A stretch of 64,000 nucleotides of DNA from Pseudomonadota bacterium (GTDB lineage Bacteria; Pseudomonadota; Alphaproteobacteria; Dongiales; Dongiaceae), in NCBI GenBank assembly GCA_016183985.1, contig JACPDN010000006.1, forward strand, positions 992,001 through 1,056,000, read 5' to 3'. The notes beneath the pieces are model-generated. The model ran no database searches, was not told the DNA's origin, and saw only the letters and a list, made by a program, of their open reading frames with translations. The position numbers and the translations under genes are program-made. This document shows, piece after piece, positions 34,320 to 47,053 of this stretch (position 1 is its first letter; every line of letters starts with the position of its first letter).

Positions 34320-36257
34320 GTGAGGAGTCCATTGGACGATATTTCCCGCATGACCGCTGTACTGCCGCAGATACCTGAAGCCCTAACGACGGTCCTGACC
34401 GACAGCACGACGGAAACGATTATCGTCACGGACGGCGACTGTCGGTCAGCCGATGGTCCGACGATCCTTTTTGCTAATAAGGCGGCAATGATTCGCTCTG
34501 GCTATGCGGTGAGCGAAATGATCGGCAGAAAACTCCGCTTGCTCTATTCCGACGACGTATTCCCCGCCGTCTTGGCAGGCCTCGTCAAAGCCTGTGACGA
34601 TCGCAATCCCGTCGTCACGGAGCTACAGACAACAACGCGCGATGGTCAGCTCCGCTGGCTGGAGATCATCACAACACCCGTCATGGACGCCGCGGGCATC
34701 GTACAGAACTTTGTCAGGGTCGGCCGCGATGTCAGTGCACGCAAGCATGCCGAGGCAAGCCGCGAAACGACACAGCGTCTTCTGGCATCCGTATTCGGAG
34801 TGATAAACGAACCTCTCGCCGTCGCCGACCCCAAAGGCAATTTGACCATGGCCAATACGGCCGTTACCCGGAAGCTCGGCTGGAGCATCTTCGATTTGAT
34901 GGGAAAGCCGGTGACAAATGTCCTCGCAGAAGCCGACCGGCCGGCAATCGATGAGATGATGTCCGCTGGAAGCGCGCTGGATCAAACGCGACAGATAAAA
35001 TGCTTGCTCCGCATAAAGGGCAAGCCCGACCGTCCTGGCGAGGTCGACCTTACATCCATCCTGCAACAAGACGGCCAGCAATATCACGTCCTCACTTTGC
35101 GTCCGCAGAAGGATGATGCGGCGACCGATGCCGACTGGAATTTCGAATTGGCCGTCCGGGAGGCCATGAAAGGCGGTGGGCCAGGATCAAATGTCGTGGC
35201 CGGAAAGCTGCAGCTTGTTGGCCTTGAGGACGTCAAAGAATCGCTTGGAGACAAGTGGCCCGCTATTGCGCAACGGGCCTTTGCGATCGCGGAGAGGGCG
35301 ATAAAGAAAAGCCTTCGCCCCGGTGACGTTTTCCGCAAGACGACCGAAGATGGCTACCTGGTTTTGTTTGCTCATTTGTCAGAAAACGAAGCGCAATTCA
35401 AAGCGCGCGCCATTGCGGACGAAATCAGAGAAAAACTCACTGGAGAGATCCCGGATTTGGCCGAGGCCAAAGTAGCCTCGATAACTGGCACTGTTCCAAT
35501 CGAAGGGGCCCAGCAATCCGAAGAGTCAATCATCGCCCGGATCGAACGGCAGTTGCGTGAGGAGCGGGAGAGAACGGAGATTGAGGCCAAGGCGGCGCTC
35601 AGCAACGGCTTGAAGAAGGGGCACGCGGTATTCTCGCATGCAATGACGGCGACAGGCAGTCCGGCTCCCGTTGTCTTCGTCAATCTCTCGCCGGAGATGA
35701 AGGACGCCGATGAGGCGCTCAAAGCGCTGGGGATCAATCATTTGGCACTCGAGGCCGAGAACTTTCTGTTGGCGGGCGCGGCTCAACGAGTCTTAGGTGG
35801 ATTATCGAAGAGCGTCGGCGAATTGATCGTCACGCCGGTTAGGCTGCAGACGCTGGCACAACATCGAGCATCCGAGGCATGGCTCGAAGTTGCACGAACA
35901 TTAGGGGAGGCAGCCAAGCGGCAGATCGTCGTCGAATTGCGGGAAATTCCCAAGGATGTCGCGTCGTCCCGCATCGCGGATACCATTCAACGACTCTCGT
36001 CTCTATTCAAGTCGATAGCCATAGAGCTGCCCGAGACGGACTTGGCTTTTGTCGACAAGCTGCCTTCTCAGATCCGCCTGATGACCATTGAATATGCCCG
36101 CATTCCGTGGGCGGGCGATGCGGAGCTCACCAGCAACTTCGCCAGAACCCTGAAAGTACTGGACGCCAAACAGCGGCGGCTTGTCGTCCGGCATGTCTCG
36201 TCGGTACGACGGCGCAATATCCTGGCCAAGCACGGGATCACGCTGTTCGCCAGCTGA
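34320..36257 (+). CDS. Two-PAS protein with degenerate GGDEF-like and C-terminal regulatory region
   Basis: This 645-residue soluble protein begins at a GTG (34320) with AGGAGAG just upstream. PAS 1 spans ~25-140 (ILFANKAAMIRSGYAVSEMI, ending in the PAC-like FVRVGRDVSARKHAEA), and PAS 2 ~150-265 (NEPLAVADPKGNLTMANTAV). Residues ~280-420 look like a GGDEF domain, but the signature is replaced by TTEDGY at 341-346 (GDVFRKTTEDGYLVLF), so it should not make cyclic-di-GMP. The C-terminal ~200 residues (VVFVNLSPEMKDADEALKAL, MTIEYARIPWAG) are not recognised and may be a decayed EAL-like barrel. It probably senses a small molecule or redox state. No partner gene is apparent. The gene is visibly less GC-rich than the flanking housekeeping genes. 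Confidence 0.7.
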   Translation: MRSPLDDISRMTAVLPQIPEALTTVLTDSTTETIIVTDGDCRSADGPTILFANKAAMIRSGYAVSEMIGRKLRLLYSDDVFPAVLAGLVKACDDRNPVVTELQTTTRDGQLRWLEIITTPVMDAAGIVQNFVRVGRDVSARKHAEASRETTQRLLASVFGVINEPLAVADPKGNLTMANTAVTRKLGWSIFDLMGKPVTNVLAEADRPAIDEMMSAGSALDQTRQIKCLLRIKGKPDRPGEVDLTSILQQDGQQYHVLTLRPQKDDAATDADWNFELAVREAMKGGGPGSNVVAGKLQLVGLEDVKESLGDKWPAIAQRAFAIAERAIKKSLRPGDVFRKTTEDGYLVLFAHLSENEAQFKARAIADEIREKLTGEIPDLAEAKVASITGTVPIEGAQQSEESIIARIERQLREERERTEIEAKAALSNGLKKGHAVFSHAMTATGSPAPVVFVNLSPEMKDADEALKALGINHLALEAENFLLAGAAQRVLGGLSKSVGELIVTPVRLQTLAQHRASEAWLEVARTLGEAAKRQIVVELREIPKDVASSRIADTIQRLSSLFKSIAIELPETDLAFVDKLPSQIRLMTIEYARIPWAGDAELTSNFARTLKVLDAKQRRLVVRHVSSVRRRNILAKHGITLFAS

Positions 36258-36442
36258 CGGTACGGCCGCTTTGGCGTGGGAAGCTCTCTCCCAGGTTCGA
36301 GTTTTTTGCTCTACGGGCCGGAAACCGTGAAACTTAACTCTTAGCCCCGCATTTCAACTCTCGTTGGAAGCCCAAAGAATGCCAACCAGATGCCACCGGT
36401 TCGCTATCGGGTGTGGCTCTGCTATGCAGGGAGAAGCAGGCG

Positions 36443-36808
36443 ATGACCGAAGAAGAAGCAAAAGCTGGGAGCGGACAGGGTGATATGAACGGCGGCCGCC
36501 CCTATACGCTTGACGTGCTCGCAGAGCGTTGGGAATGCACCGGTGCGCATGTCCGGCGCCTTTGTACCGCGGGCAAGCTGCGTCATTTCAAGATCGGCAA
36601 CCTCTATCGCATTCCGGTAGACGCAGTGCTTGAATTCGAGGTCGGCCATTACGGAGAGGACAAGGCCACGTCGCCTGTCGGTGCGACCATGTCGTCGGAG
36701 AAGGACGATCCCGTGGCCGCCTATATCCGGTCCTATCGTGAGCGGATATCGGCACTTCCCGGCGGGCCAGTCCTGCCGCTGCCGCTTCACAATGCCAAAG
36801 ACGATTGA
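36443..36808 (+). CDS. Excisionase/MerR-like helix-turn-helix protein
   Basis: This 121-residue protein carries a winged helix of the excisionase/MerR type at ~22-68 (LAERWECTGAHVRRLCTAGK, HFKIGNLYRIPVDAVLEFE). The charged C-terminal part (DPVAAYIRSYRERISALP) is not recognised. A GGGAGAAGCAGG ribosome binding site precedes the ATG at 36443. Such domains occur in phage or island excisionases and in small chromosomal regulators; no integrase accompanies it here, so either reading is open. It stands alone between the PAS/GGDEF-like gene and the Flp pilin gene. Confidence 0.7.
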   Translation: MTEEEAKAGSGQGDMNGGRPYTLDVLAERWECTGAHVRRLCTAGKLRHFKIGNLYRIPVDAVLEFEVGHYGEDKATSPVGATMSSEKDDPVAAYIRSYRERISALPGGPVLPLPLHNAKDD

Positions 36809-37043
36809 CTGGCCGTGTTGCGCTTAGAGCGCTGCTCTCTATCCAAACAGACTAGTCGAGTAGCATTATTATCCTAAAAAATGCCTGCGGACCTGCTCGG
36901 CCAAGCAGAGCCGCGGCGCTTGGCGAGATCACTCTCAGCCGGATTGCCACTCCATCAGCCGCCGATCTGTGGTATAGAGAACATAAGGGCGCTGGCGAGC
37001 TGCCTTAAATGGGGTGGCAGCTTGCAAGTTTGGGGTTATTGAC

Positions 37044-37319
37044 GTGGACATCTTCAAGATTCCACGCTTGTGCTTGCGTTCAGCGCGAGCCAGGTTTTTG
37101 CGCCTGCGCAATGGGATCAATTCAATCGACGCCAACCAACGGCGCCTGATTATCAGCGAGGCTGGCGCGACGGGCATCGAATACGCCTTCATCGCCTGCT
37201 TCATCGCGATTGCGATCAGCATCGGCGTGGGTCTTGCCGGTAACGGCCTCAATAAGATGTTCTATATTATCGGCGATAAGATGATGAATGCCTCGAACAC
37301 GGCGCAAAGTTCAAACTGA
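37044..37319 (+). CDS. Flp-type (type IVb) prepilin
   Basis: This small protein (91 residues from the GTG at 37044) has a basic, unusually long leader and the Flp prepilin processing site EAG-ATGIEYAFIACF. Cleavage after Gly leaves Glu at +5 and Tyr at +6, as in Flp pilins, and is followed by the hydrophobic helix (FIACFIAIAISIGVGLAG). The mature pilin would be about 50 residues. No other tad/cpa genes (CpaA prepilin peptidase, CpaF ATPase, secretin) are nearby, so this is an orphan pilin that would rely on machinery elsewhere. The start is uncertain; a GTG at 37014 is also in frame. Confidence 0.75.
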   Translation: MDIFKIPRLCLRSARARFLRLRNGINSIDANQRRLIISEAGATGIEYAFIACFIAIAISIGVGLAGNGLNKMFYIIGDKMMNASNTAQSSN

Positions 37320-37341
37320 TAGCGGAAGGCTTGTTCCCGCT

Positions 37342-37830
37342 CTATTTCGCCGGTCTTGCGGCCATGGCAGCGCTGCCAATGAAATCAACGGCGAACATCA
37401 GCATGTCGATCGTCTGGCGATCGCCGGCCAGCGGCAGGATCACGCTCTCGACAAAGAGAAAGTCCTTATGCGGACCGATATAGGGCGGCCGTGCCAAAAG
37501 CGGACGCCGCGCGTCAATCACGCGGACATTGTTGTCCCAGACCGTCGACCCTGCGCGTTGAAACGGAATGTCACTCAAGAACCGCCCTGTCCAGTCCTCA
37601 GCCATATGCCGGCGCAACGCCGAGCCCACCAGGCGATAACGGAAATCGAGGGGGTCGGCCTGCACATCCATCAACATCAGATGCGGGACCAGACGCGGCA
37701 CATCAATGATTGGGTCGAGATCCCGCCGGGATGGCAGCATATCCGGGTCGTCGAGGGCACGCTGCTTGCCGAGCCAGTAGTCATAACCGGCCAGGACGGA
37801 TGCAGACCTTATGTCACCTCGGTCGAGCAT
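37342..37830 (-). CDS. PAS-fold protein of the alphaproteobacterial PAS_5 type
   Basis: This 162-residue protein has one PAS-like domain: YDYWLGKQRALDDPDMLPSR, then VPHLMLMDVQADPLDFRYRL, VGSALRRHMAEDWTGRFLSD and LFVESVILPLAGDRQTIDML. Proteins of this kind, common in Rhodospirillales and relatives, lack an obvious output domain and their role is unknown. The ATG at 37830 lies 8 bp after the ligA stop, so it probably is the last gene of the recN-ligA transcript. A GTG at 37863 inside ligA is a less likely start. Confidence 0.75.
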   Translation of the reverse strand: MLDRGDIRSASVLAGYDYWLGKQRALDDPDMLPSRRDLDPIIDVPRLVPHLMLMDVQADPLDFRYRLVGSALRRHMAEDWTGRFLSDIPFQRAGSTVWDNNVRVIDARRPLLARPPYIGPHKDFLFVESVILPLAGDRQTIDMLMFAVDFIGSAAMAARPAK

Positions 37831-37838
37831 TGGACGGC

Positions 37839-41614
<3,776 letters not shown>

Positions 41615-41632
41615 AGGCCCGCCAGCCTCGCC

Positions 41633-42778
41633 TTATTGCGGTGCCGGGATTTCGCCCGGCGGCATCAGAACCTGCTCACCGGAGGGGTCATTCCCTGGCT
41701 CCGGCGCCATCAGATCCTCGGTCGAATTGGTCGAGAGCGCCGGCCCCTGGTCGGTAGCGGTCGCCGCCGGCGCTGCCGGGACAGGCGCCGCTGCCGGCGC
41801 GCCGCTCGCATCCGGCAAAGGCAGGCCGGTGACTGGATCGACAGGCACCGCGTCGGGCGCGGGCGCCACGTCCGAAGGCGGTGTCTCCAGGGTTGCTGGT
41901 GTTTCGGTCACCGGCTCGGCGGCGCCAAGCCCCTTCACCTCGGCCGGATCGACGAGCGCCAATGGAGCTTCAACCTCGGCCCCTTCCGGCGTCAGGCCCT
42001 TGCTGGTGATGAGATTATAGGCGTCCTGATACCATTCCGAGCCTGGATAGTTGTAACCAAGCACTGCCGTGGCCTTTTGCGCTTCGGGGAACACGCCAAG
42101 GGCGATATAGGATTCCGTCAACCGTTCCAATGCTTCGGGTACGTGGCTCGTAGTCTGGAACTTGTCGATCACCGTCTTGAAGCGATTGATCGCCGCAAGA
42201 TACTGGCTGCGCTTCAGATAATAGCGGCCGACATCCATTTCCTTGCCGGCAAGGTGATCGCGCACCAGATCGAGTTTCACCGTGGCGTCGCGCGAATAGG
42301 GTGTGTTGGGAAAACGAGCCACGACATCGGAAAGCGCACGCTGCGCCAGTTCGGTATTGCCCTGGTCGCGTGTCACGTCCTCGATCTGCTCGTAGTAGCA
42401 GAGGGCACGCAGATAAAAGGCATAAGCCGCACTGCGATTGCCTGGATGAAGCTCGATGAAACGCTCAAGTGCCGGAATGGCGTCATCGTATTTATCGACC
42501 TGATAATAGGAATAGGCCGACATCAACTGAGCCTGGGTCGCCCATTTCGAATAAGGATGCTGGCGCTCCACTTCGTCGAAGAGCTTCGCGGCCTTTTCCG
42601 GCTGGCCCGAATCCAGTGTGTCCTTGGCGTTGTTGTAGAGGATCTCGACCGGGGTATCCGGAATCTCCGGCTCGGGAGAAGAACAGCCGGCAAGCCAGCC
42701 CGCCGCCAGAAGGAGCCCCATCGCCCCAACCGGGATACGGCGCCAAGCATTTGATTTCACACTGTTTCGAGTCGCCAT
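41633..42778 (-). CDS. bamD: Outer membrane assembly lipoprotein BamD, with long Pro/Ala-rich tail
   Basis: This 381-residue protein has a lipoprotein signal (AMGLLLAAGWLAGCSSPEPE, lipobox LAGC) and TPR repeats in residues ~45-245 (YNNAKDTLDSGQPEKAAKLF, ELHPGNRSAAYAFYLRALCY, VVARFPNTPYSRDATVKLDL). BamD joins BamA to insert beta-barrel proteins. Typical BamD ends near residue 250; here ~130 more residues follow, rich in Pro, Ala and acidic residues, a low-complexity periplasmic tail. The ATG at 42778 starts the signal peptide. It is separated from ftsZ by a strong terminator, so it has its own promoter; lpxC, which usually lies between ftsZ and bamD in alphaproteobacteria, is absent. Confidence 0.93.
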   Translation of the reverse strand: MATRNSVKSNAWRRIPVGAMGLLLAAGWLAGCSSPEPEIPDTPVEILYNNAKDTLDSGQPEKAAKLFDEVERQHPYSKWATQAQLMSAYSYYQVDKYDDAIPALERFIELHPGNRSAAYAFYLRALCYYEQIEDVTRDQGNTELAQRALSDVVARFPNTPYSRDATVKLDLVRDHLAGKEMDVGRYYLKRSQYLAAINRFKTVIDKFQTTSHVPEALERLTESYIALGVFPEAQKATAVLGYNYPGSEWYQDAYNLITSKGLTPEGAEVEAPLALVDPAEVKGLGAAEPVTETPATLETPPSDVAPAPDAVPVDPVTGLPLPDASGAPAAAPVPAAPAATATDQGPALSTNSTEDLMAPEPGNDPSGEQVLMPPGEIPAPQ

Positions 42779-42887
42779 AGATCCATTTTCCCCGGGCCGA
42801 AGCGGCTCGACTATAGGCGGGCGGCGCTTTGGGCTCAAGTACAAGGGTGGGGCTGGCTCGCTTTGCCCAAGTGATTGTTATCGGGGC

Positions 42888-42973
42888 AAAAAAAGGGGCC
42901 CGGGCAGCAAGCGCCACCCAGGCCCTGATCAGTCTATAGGCACCTCGGAAAGGGCGACAAACGCGCCCTTTCC
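42888..42973 (-). terminator. Double hairpin and terminator after ftsZ
   Basis: Just after the ftsZ stop, GGAAAGGGCG (minus strand 42973-42964) pairs with CGCCCTTTCC (42956-42947). Further on GGGCCTGGG (42925-42917) pairs with CCCGGGCCC (42904-42896), followed by TTTTTTT (42894-42888). The second is a textbook intrinsic terminator closing the dcw operon; the first may protect the mRNA 3' end. Confidence 0.85.
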
Positions 42974-42987
42974 TGATCGGAGCAAGC

Positions 42988-44736
42988 TTAGTTCGCCTGG
43001 CGGCGCAGGAAAGCTGGAATATCCAGCGTTTCCTCCTCATGACGGATCTGCGTGAGGCGCTCCGTCGGATCGAGGTTGAGCGAAGGCTGCACCGGTGCTT
43101 CCTGACGCGTCACCCGGGGTTCCGGGCGCTGCACGCCGGCAGGCACCGCGTCACGGGCCGGCATCGCCGTCTTACCCTGGCCACCGAAGCGGCTGGTCAT
43201 TTTTTCGAACAGCGTCGGGGCCTTTTTGCGGGCTTCGGCCTGCGGCGCCTGCACCATGGAGTTCTGCAGGGCCTGCGGCATCACGGTTTCCGCCCGCTGC
43301 TGCTCGACCGCCGGCCTGGCCGACAGATTGAGGCTGGGGGCGGCAGCGCTCGGCTGCACGACCGGCTGGGCCATGGTCGGTTGCTGGCGGGCTTCCATCG
43401 CCGGCGGCGCCACGAAAGTGCCGACGGTCGAACGCTCAAGCTGACGCTCAGGCTGCTTCTGGGTGATGCCTTCCAGAGCCGCCATCTCGTCCTTCAGGAT
43501 CGGCCGCATCGGCTGGGCCTGAAGAGCGGTGGCACCCATGGTCGGGGTCATCATCGCAGTGTGGCCCATCTGCGGCTGGCCCATGGTCATGGCGCGATTG
43601 GCCGAAGCCGTCACGGCCTGGACACTGATCGGTTGCGCGGTAAGCGGGCTGGACGCTACCGCATCCATCCGCGGTTCGGCAACAAAGCCACCGGGCTGTG
43701 GGTTCGGATTGCGGGCGACGATCGAGAGACCACCCCCCATGCTGCTGCCGCGCGGTTGCACCTGGGCGATGGATTCAATACCCGTCGCCACGACCGAGAT
43801 GCGGATCTTGCCATCGAGAGCCTGATCGAAGGTCGAGCCGAAGATGATGTTGGCATCGGGATCGACCTCATCGCGGATGCGATTGGCCGCTTCGTCGACT
43901 TCGAACAGGGTCATGTCCATGCCGCCGGTGATGTTGATGAGGACACCGCGGGCGCCCTTCATGCTCACCTCATCGAGCAGCGGGTTGGAGATGGCAGCCT
44001 CGGCAGCGGCAATCGCGCGGTTTTCGCCGGTCGCCTCGCCGGTGCCCATCATCGCCTTGCCCATCTCGCTCATGACGGCGCGGATATCCGCGAAGTCGAG
44101 GTTGATGAGGCCAGGCATGACCATCAGATCGGTGACGCCGCGAACGCCCGAATAGAGCACTTCGTCGGCCATCTTGAAGGCGTCGGCGAAAGTGGTCTTT
44201 TCATTAGCGATGCGGAACAGGTTCTGGTTCGGAATGATGATGAGCGTATCGACGTATTGCTGCAGTTCCTGGATGCCGGAATCAGCCAGGCGCATGCGGT
44301 GCGCGCCTTCAAAATGGAAGGGCTTGGTCACCACGCCGACGGTGAGGATGCCCTGCTCGCGGGCGATCTGCGCCACGACGGGGGCAGCACCGGTGCCTGT
44401 ACCGCCGCCCATGCCGGCGGTGATGAAGGCCATGTTGGAACCGGCAAGCTGCTCAGCGATTTCACGCACCGCTTCTTCGGCCGAAGCACGACCGATATCG
44501 GGACGCGCACCGGCACCGAGACCCTTGGTGACGGTGTTGCCAAGCTGGATGCGGCGTTCGCACAAGCTCTGCTGCAGCGCCTGCGCGTCGGTATTGGCCA
44601 CCATGAACTCGACGCCTTCCAGCTTCGAGCGGATCATGTTGGAAACGGCATTGCCGCCAGCGCCGCCGACACCGATCACGGTGATCTTTGGGCGGATATC
44701 GAACGGATCTTGTGGCAGAGAAAGATTGAGCGTCAT
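42988..44736 (-). CDS. ftsZ: Cell division protein FtsZ
   Basis: This 582-residue tubulin-like GTPase forms the division ring. The GTP-binding core covers residues ~15-320, with the tubulin signature [10 protein letters not shown] at 110-119 and the synergy-loop region [21 protein letters not shown] long (~230-residue) Gln/Ala/Pro-rich linker follows, then the conserved C-terminal peptide [10 protein letters not shown] that binds FtsA and other partners. Extended linkers are common in alphaproteobacterial FtsZ. It is the last gene of the dcw cluster, 43 bp after ftsA, and is followed by the terminator. Confidence 0.98.
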   Translation of the reverse strand: MTLNLSLPQDPFDIRPKITVIGVGGAGGNAVSNMIRSKLEGVEFMVANTDAQALQQSLCERRIQLGNTVTKGLGAGARPDIGRASAEEAVREIAEQLAGSNMAFITAGMGGGTGTGAAPVVAQIAREQGILTVGVVTKPFHFEGAHRMRLADSGIQELQQYVDTLIIIPNQNLFRIANEKTTFADAFKMADEVLYSGVRGVTDLMVMPGLINLDFADIRAVMSEMGKAMMGTGEATGENRAIAAAEAAISNPLLDEVSMKGARGVLINITGGMDMTLFEVDEAANRIRDEVDPDANIIFGSTFDQALDGKIRISVVATGIESIAQVQPRGSSMGGGLSIVARNPNPQPGGFVAEPRMDAVASSPLTAQPISVQAVTASANRAMTMGQPQMGHTAMMTPTMGATALQAQPMRPILKDEMAALEGITQKQPERQLERSTVGTFVAPPAMEARQQPTMAQPVVQPSAAAPSLNLSARPAVEQQRAETVMPQALQNSMVQAPQAEARKKAPTLFEKMTSRFGGQGKTAMPARDAVPAGVQRPEPRVTRQEAPVQPSLNLDPTERLTQIRHEEETLDIPAFLRRQAN

Positions 44737-44779
44737 TGAGGTGCCTCCTTTTTTAAGATCGCTTATTCCGTACGCATGA

Positions 44780-46036
44780 TCAGAAATTATCTTTTAGCCA
44801 GGTTCCGAAACGGCCCATGAGGCCGTTCGACGCCTGTTCGCGGGGTTTGCCGGGGTGAAGTGCCTCGGCATCGGTTTCGAGGGCGTAAGAGAGCAGGCCC
44901 GATGCGGTCGCAAAGGCCGGCCCGTTGGTCGCGTCGGCAAGTCCGTGAACGCGCAAGGGACGGCCCATGCGCACCTGCTTGTCGAGAACGAGGGATGAAA
45001 GTTCGCGCACGCCGGAAAGCTGGCTGGCGCCGCCGGTCAGCACGACGCGGCGACCGGCCACCTTGTCGAAGCCGGAGCTCTCGAGGCGGGAACGAACGAG
45101 TTCGAATGTTTCTTCGAGGCGCGGCTGGATGATGCCGATGAGGATCGAACGCGGGATGGCGTTCATCAGGCCGTTCTCTTCCTCGCCCACCTGCGGCACC
45201 TGGATGATCTCGCGCTCGTCCGCGGGTGTCGCCAGGCAATTGCCGTAGAGCGTCTTCATCCGCTCGGCATGGGTGAGCGGCGTCGACAGGCCACGAGCGA
45301 TGTCGTTGGTGACGTGCCCGCCGCCGATCGGCACCGAATCGGTATAGACGACATGACCATCGAAAAAGACCGCGAGCGATGTCGTGCCGGCGCCCATGTC
45401 GATCACCGTGACGCCGAGATCCATTTCGTCATCCACCAGAGTCGAGAGACCCGAAGCGAAAGGCGATACCACCAGCGCCTTGATATCGAGGTGACATTTC
45501 GCAACACAATTGGTGAGGTTGCGCACGGCACCGGCAGCGGCAGTGATGACATGCATATCGACGCCGAGTCGCTCACCGAACATGCCCCTCGGATCGCGGA
45601 TGCCCTTGGAGCCATCGATCGAATAGCCGACGGGAATCGAATGGATGAGCCGGCGCTCGGCATTGCCATTGATCTGGCTGCCATGCATCAGCACGCGCTC
45701 GAGATCGTGCTCGGCTACCTCGCGGCCTGAGAGCGGCACTTCGACGCCGACGGTCTGCGAGGCGGGATAGCCGCCGGAAAGGTTGAGCACCACTTCATGG
45801 ATCGTCTCACCGGCCATCTGCTCGGCGGCGTGGACGGTAGACAGGATCGCCATTTCGGCCTGTTCCATGTCGACGATCGTGCCGGCGCGCACGCCGCGCG
45901 AAACCTGATGGCCGATCCCAACCACGTTCGGCCGCCCGTCATCGGCAACGCGCGCGATGAAGCAACAGACCTTGCTGCTGCCGACATCGATGGCGGCAAT
46001 CAGTCCGTTCTTGGGCGCGATACGTGGCTTCTTCAT
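44780..46036 (-). CDS. ftsA: Cell division protein FtsA
   Basis: This 418-residue actin-like ATPase tethers FtsZ to the membrane. ATP-binding motifs are [17 protein letters not shown] near the N-terminus and [18 protein letters not shown] in the middle. The 1C domain lies between them ([20 protein letters not shown]), and [18 protein letters not shown] is the adenosine motif. The C-terminus ([15 protein letters not shown]) is the amphipathic membrane-targeting helix. It lies 18 bp after ftsQ. Confidence 0.97.
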   Translation of the reverse strand: MKKPRIAPKNGLIAAIDVGSSKVCCFIARVADDGRPNVVGIGHQVSRGVRAGTIVDMEQAEMAILSTVHAAEQMAGETIHEVVLNLSGGYPASQTVGVEVPLSGREVAEHDLERVLMHGSQINGNAERRLIHSIPVGYSIDGSKGIRDPRGMFGERLGVDMHVITAAAGAVRNLTNCVAKCHLDIKALVVSPFASGLSTLVDDEMDLGVTVIDMGAGTTSLAVFFDGHVVYTDSVPIGGGHVTNDIARGLSTPLTHAERMKTLYGNCLATPADEREIIQVPQVGEEENGLMNAIPRSILIGIIQPRLEETFELVRSRLESSGFDKVAGRRVVLTGGASQLSGVRELSSLVLDKQVRMGRPLRVHGLADATNGPAFATASGLLSYALETDAEALHPGKPREQASNGLMGRFGTWLKDNF

Positions 46037-46054
46037 CTCTTTTATCTTCCTGCC

Positions 46055-47053
46055 TCAGGTCGCGTTGTTCTTCGCGCCCGGGGCCGAAACCGGCGTCACC
46101 GCCGGTGTCAGGACCGGCTTCGCTTCCGGTTTGGTCTTAGGTGATTTCGTGGCGCCAGCCCCCTCGACATCCTCGGCAACAGCCGGGTGCGCCTGGCGCA
46201 CCACCAGCTTGTCGTCCTGCCTGAGGTCGATGATGCTGATGTCCTTGTCGAGCAGATGATGCTGGCGCTCCAGCGCCGCGAATTTCTGCCAGGCGCCTTC
46301 GGCTGCCACTTCCGGCAGCTTGATATCGACGCCGTTATCGAGGCGCAGGTTCCAGCGCCGGTTGCCGACGAGAACGGCGGCCGTCACGCGCTTTTCGAGT
46401 TCCGGCTGCAAGGCGAGCATGGCGAAGAGGTCGCCAGCTTTCTGCGGCGCCGCCTCGCCAACGATGACCGGCAGCTTGCCGAAGCGCGCCACATCCTTCA
46501 CCGCCAGCACGTCGCCGGTGCTGCTCACCAGATAGAAATCGCCCTTCTTCTGCCACAGCGCCAAGGGCTCGGCTTCGGTCAAGGTCACGCGCAAGGTGCC
46601 CGGCAGGCGCCGCTCGACCACGGCCGCCGTTACCCAGGGCAGGTCGACAATGCGCTGGCGTGCCGCTTCTAGGTCGATATCGAGGATCGGATCGCCTTTC
46701 ATGGCGCCCAATGCCAGCATGATATCGTCCTTCGGCGTTTCCTTGCGGCCTTCGACTTCCAGGGTCGAAAGCGCATAGCCGGCATTGGCCGTCGCGGAGA
46801 CGAAGCGCTGGCTGGCACTCGCGGCGAGATAGCTCATCCAGCCGCTGCTGAAGCTCCAATAACCCAAACCGCCGACGGCCGCGCTGATCCCCAGCACCAG
46901 CCCGAACGTGGTCAGGTGGCGCTCGATCGCCGAGCGCGGACGCTTACGCACCGGCACGCGCTGGGTGGCACTCACCTGGCGCTTGCGCGGCATCGGCCCC
47001 GCCATCGACAAGCTGGCGGCGGCAGCCCCCTTATGCGCGCTTACACGTCGCAT
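46055..47053 (-). CDS. ftsQ: Cell division protein FtsQ
   Basis: This 332-residue bitopic protein has a basic cytoplasmic tail, one membrane helix at ~48-68 (LTTFGLVLGISAAVGGLGYW) and a POTRA domain at ~90-160 (STLEVEGRKETPKDDIMLAL, DLEAARQRIVDLPWVTAAVV). A beta domain follows (LPGTLRVTLTEAEPLALWQK). It links the early and late divisome through FtsB/FtsL. The Pro/Lys-rich C-terminal tail is long. Its start overlaps the ddl stop by 13 nt. Confidence 0.95.
   Translation of the reverse strand: MRRVSAHKGAAAASLSMAGPMPRKRQVSATQRVPVRKRPRSAIERHLTTFGLVLGISAAVGGLGYWSFSSGWMSYLAASASQRFVSATANAGYALSTLEVEGRKETPKDDIMLALGAMKGDPILDIDLEAARQRIVDLPWVTAAVVERRLPGTLRVTLTEAEPLALWQKKGDFYLVSSTGDVLAVKDVARFGKLPVIVGEAAPQKAGDLFAMLALQPELEKRVTAAVLVGNRRWNLRLDNGVDIKLPEVAAEGAWQKFAALERQHHLLDKDISIIDLRQDDKLVVRQAHPAVAEDVEGAGATKSPKTKPEAKPVLTPAVTPVSAPGAKNNAT

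Noticed and set aside
43039-44739. Open frame of 566 codons on the plus strand opposite ftsZ
   Set aside because: It is the antisense shadow of a highly conserved gene in GC-rich DNA; it is His/Arg/Gly-rich with no recognisable domain or ribosome binding site.
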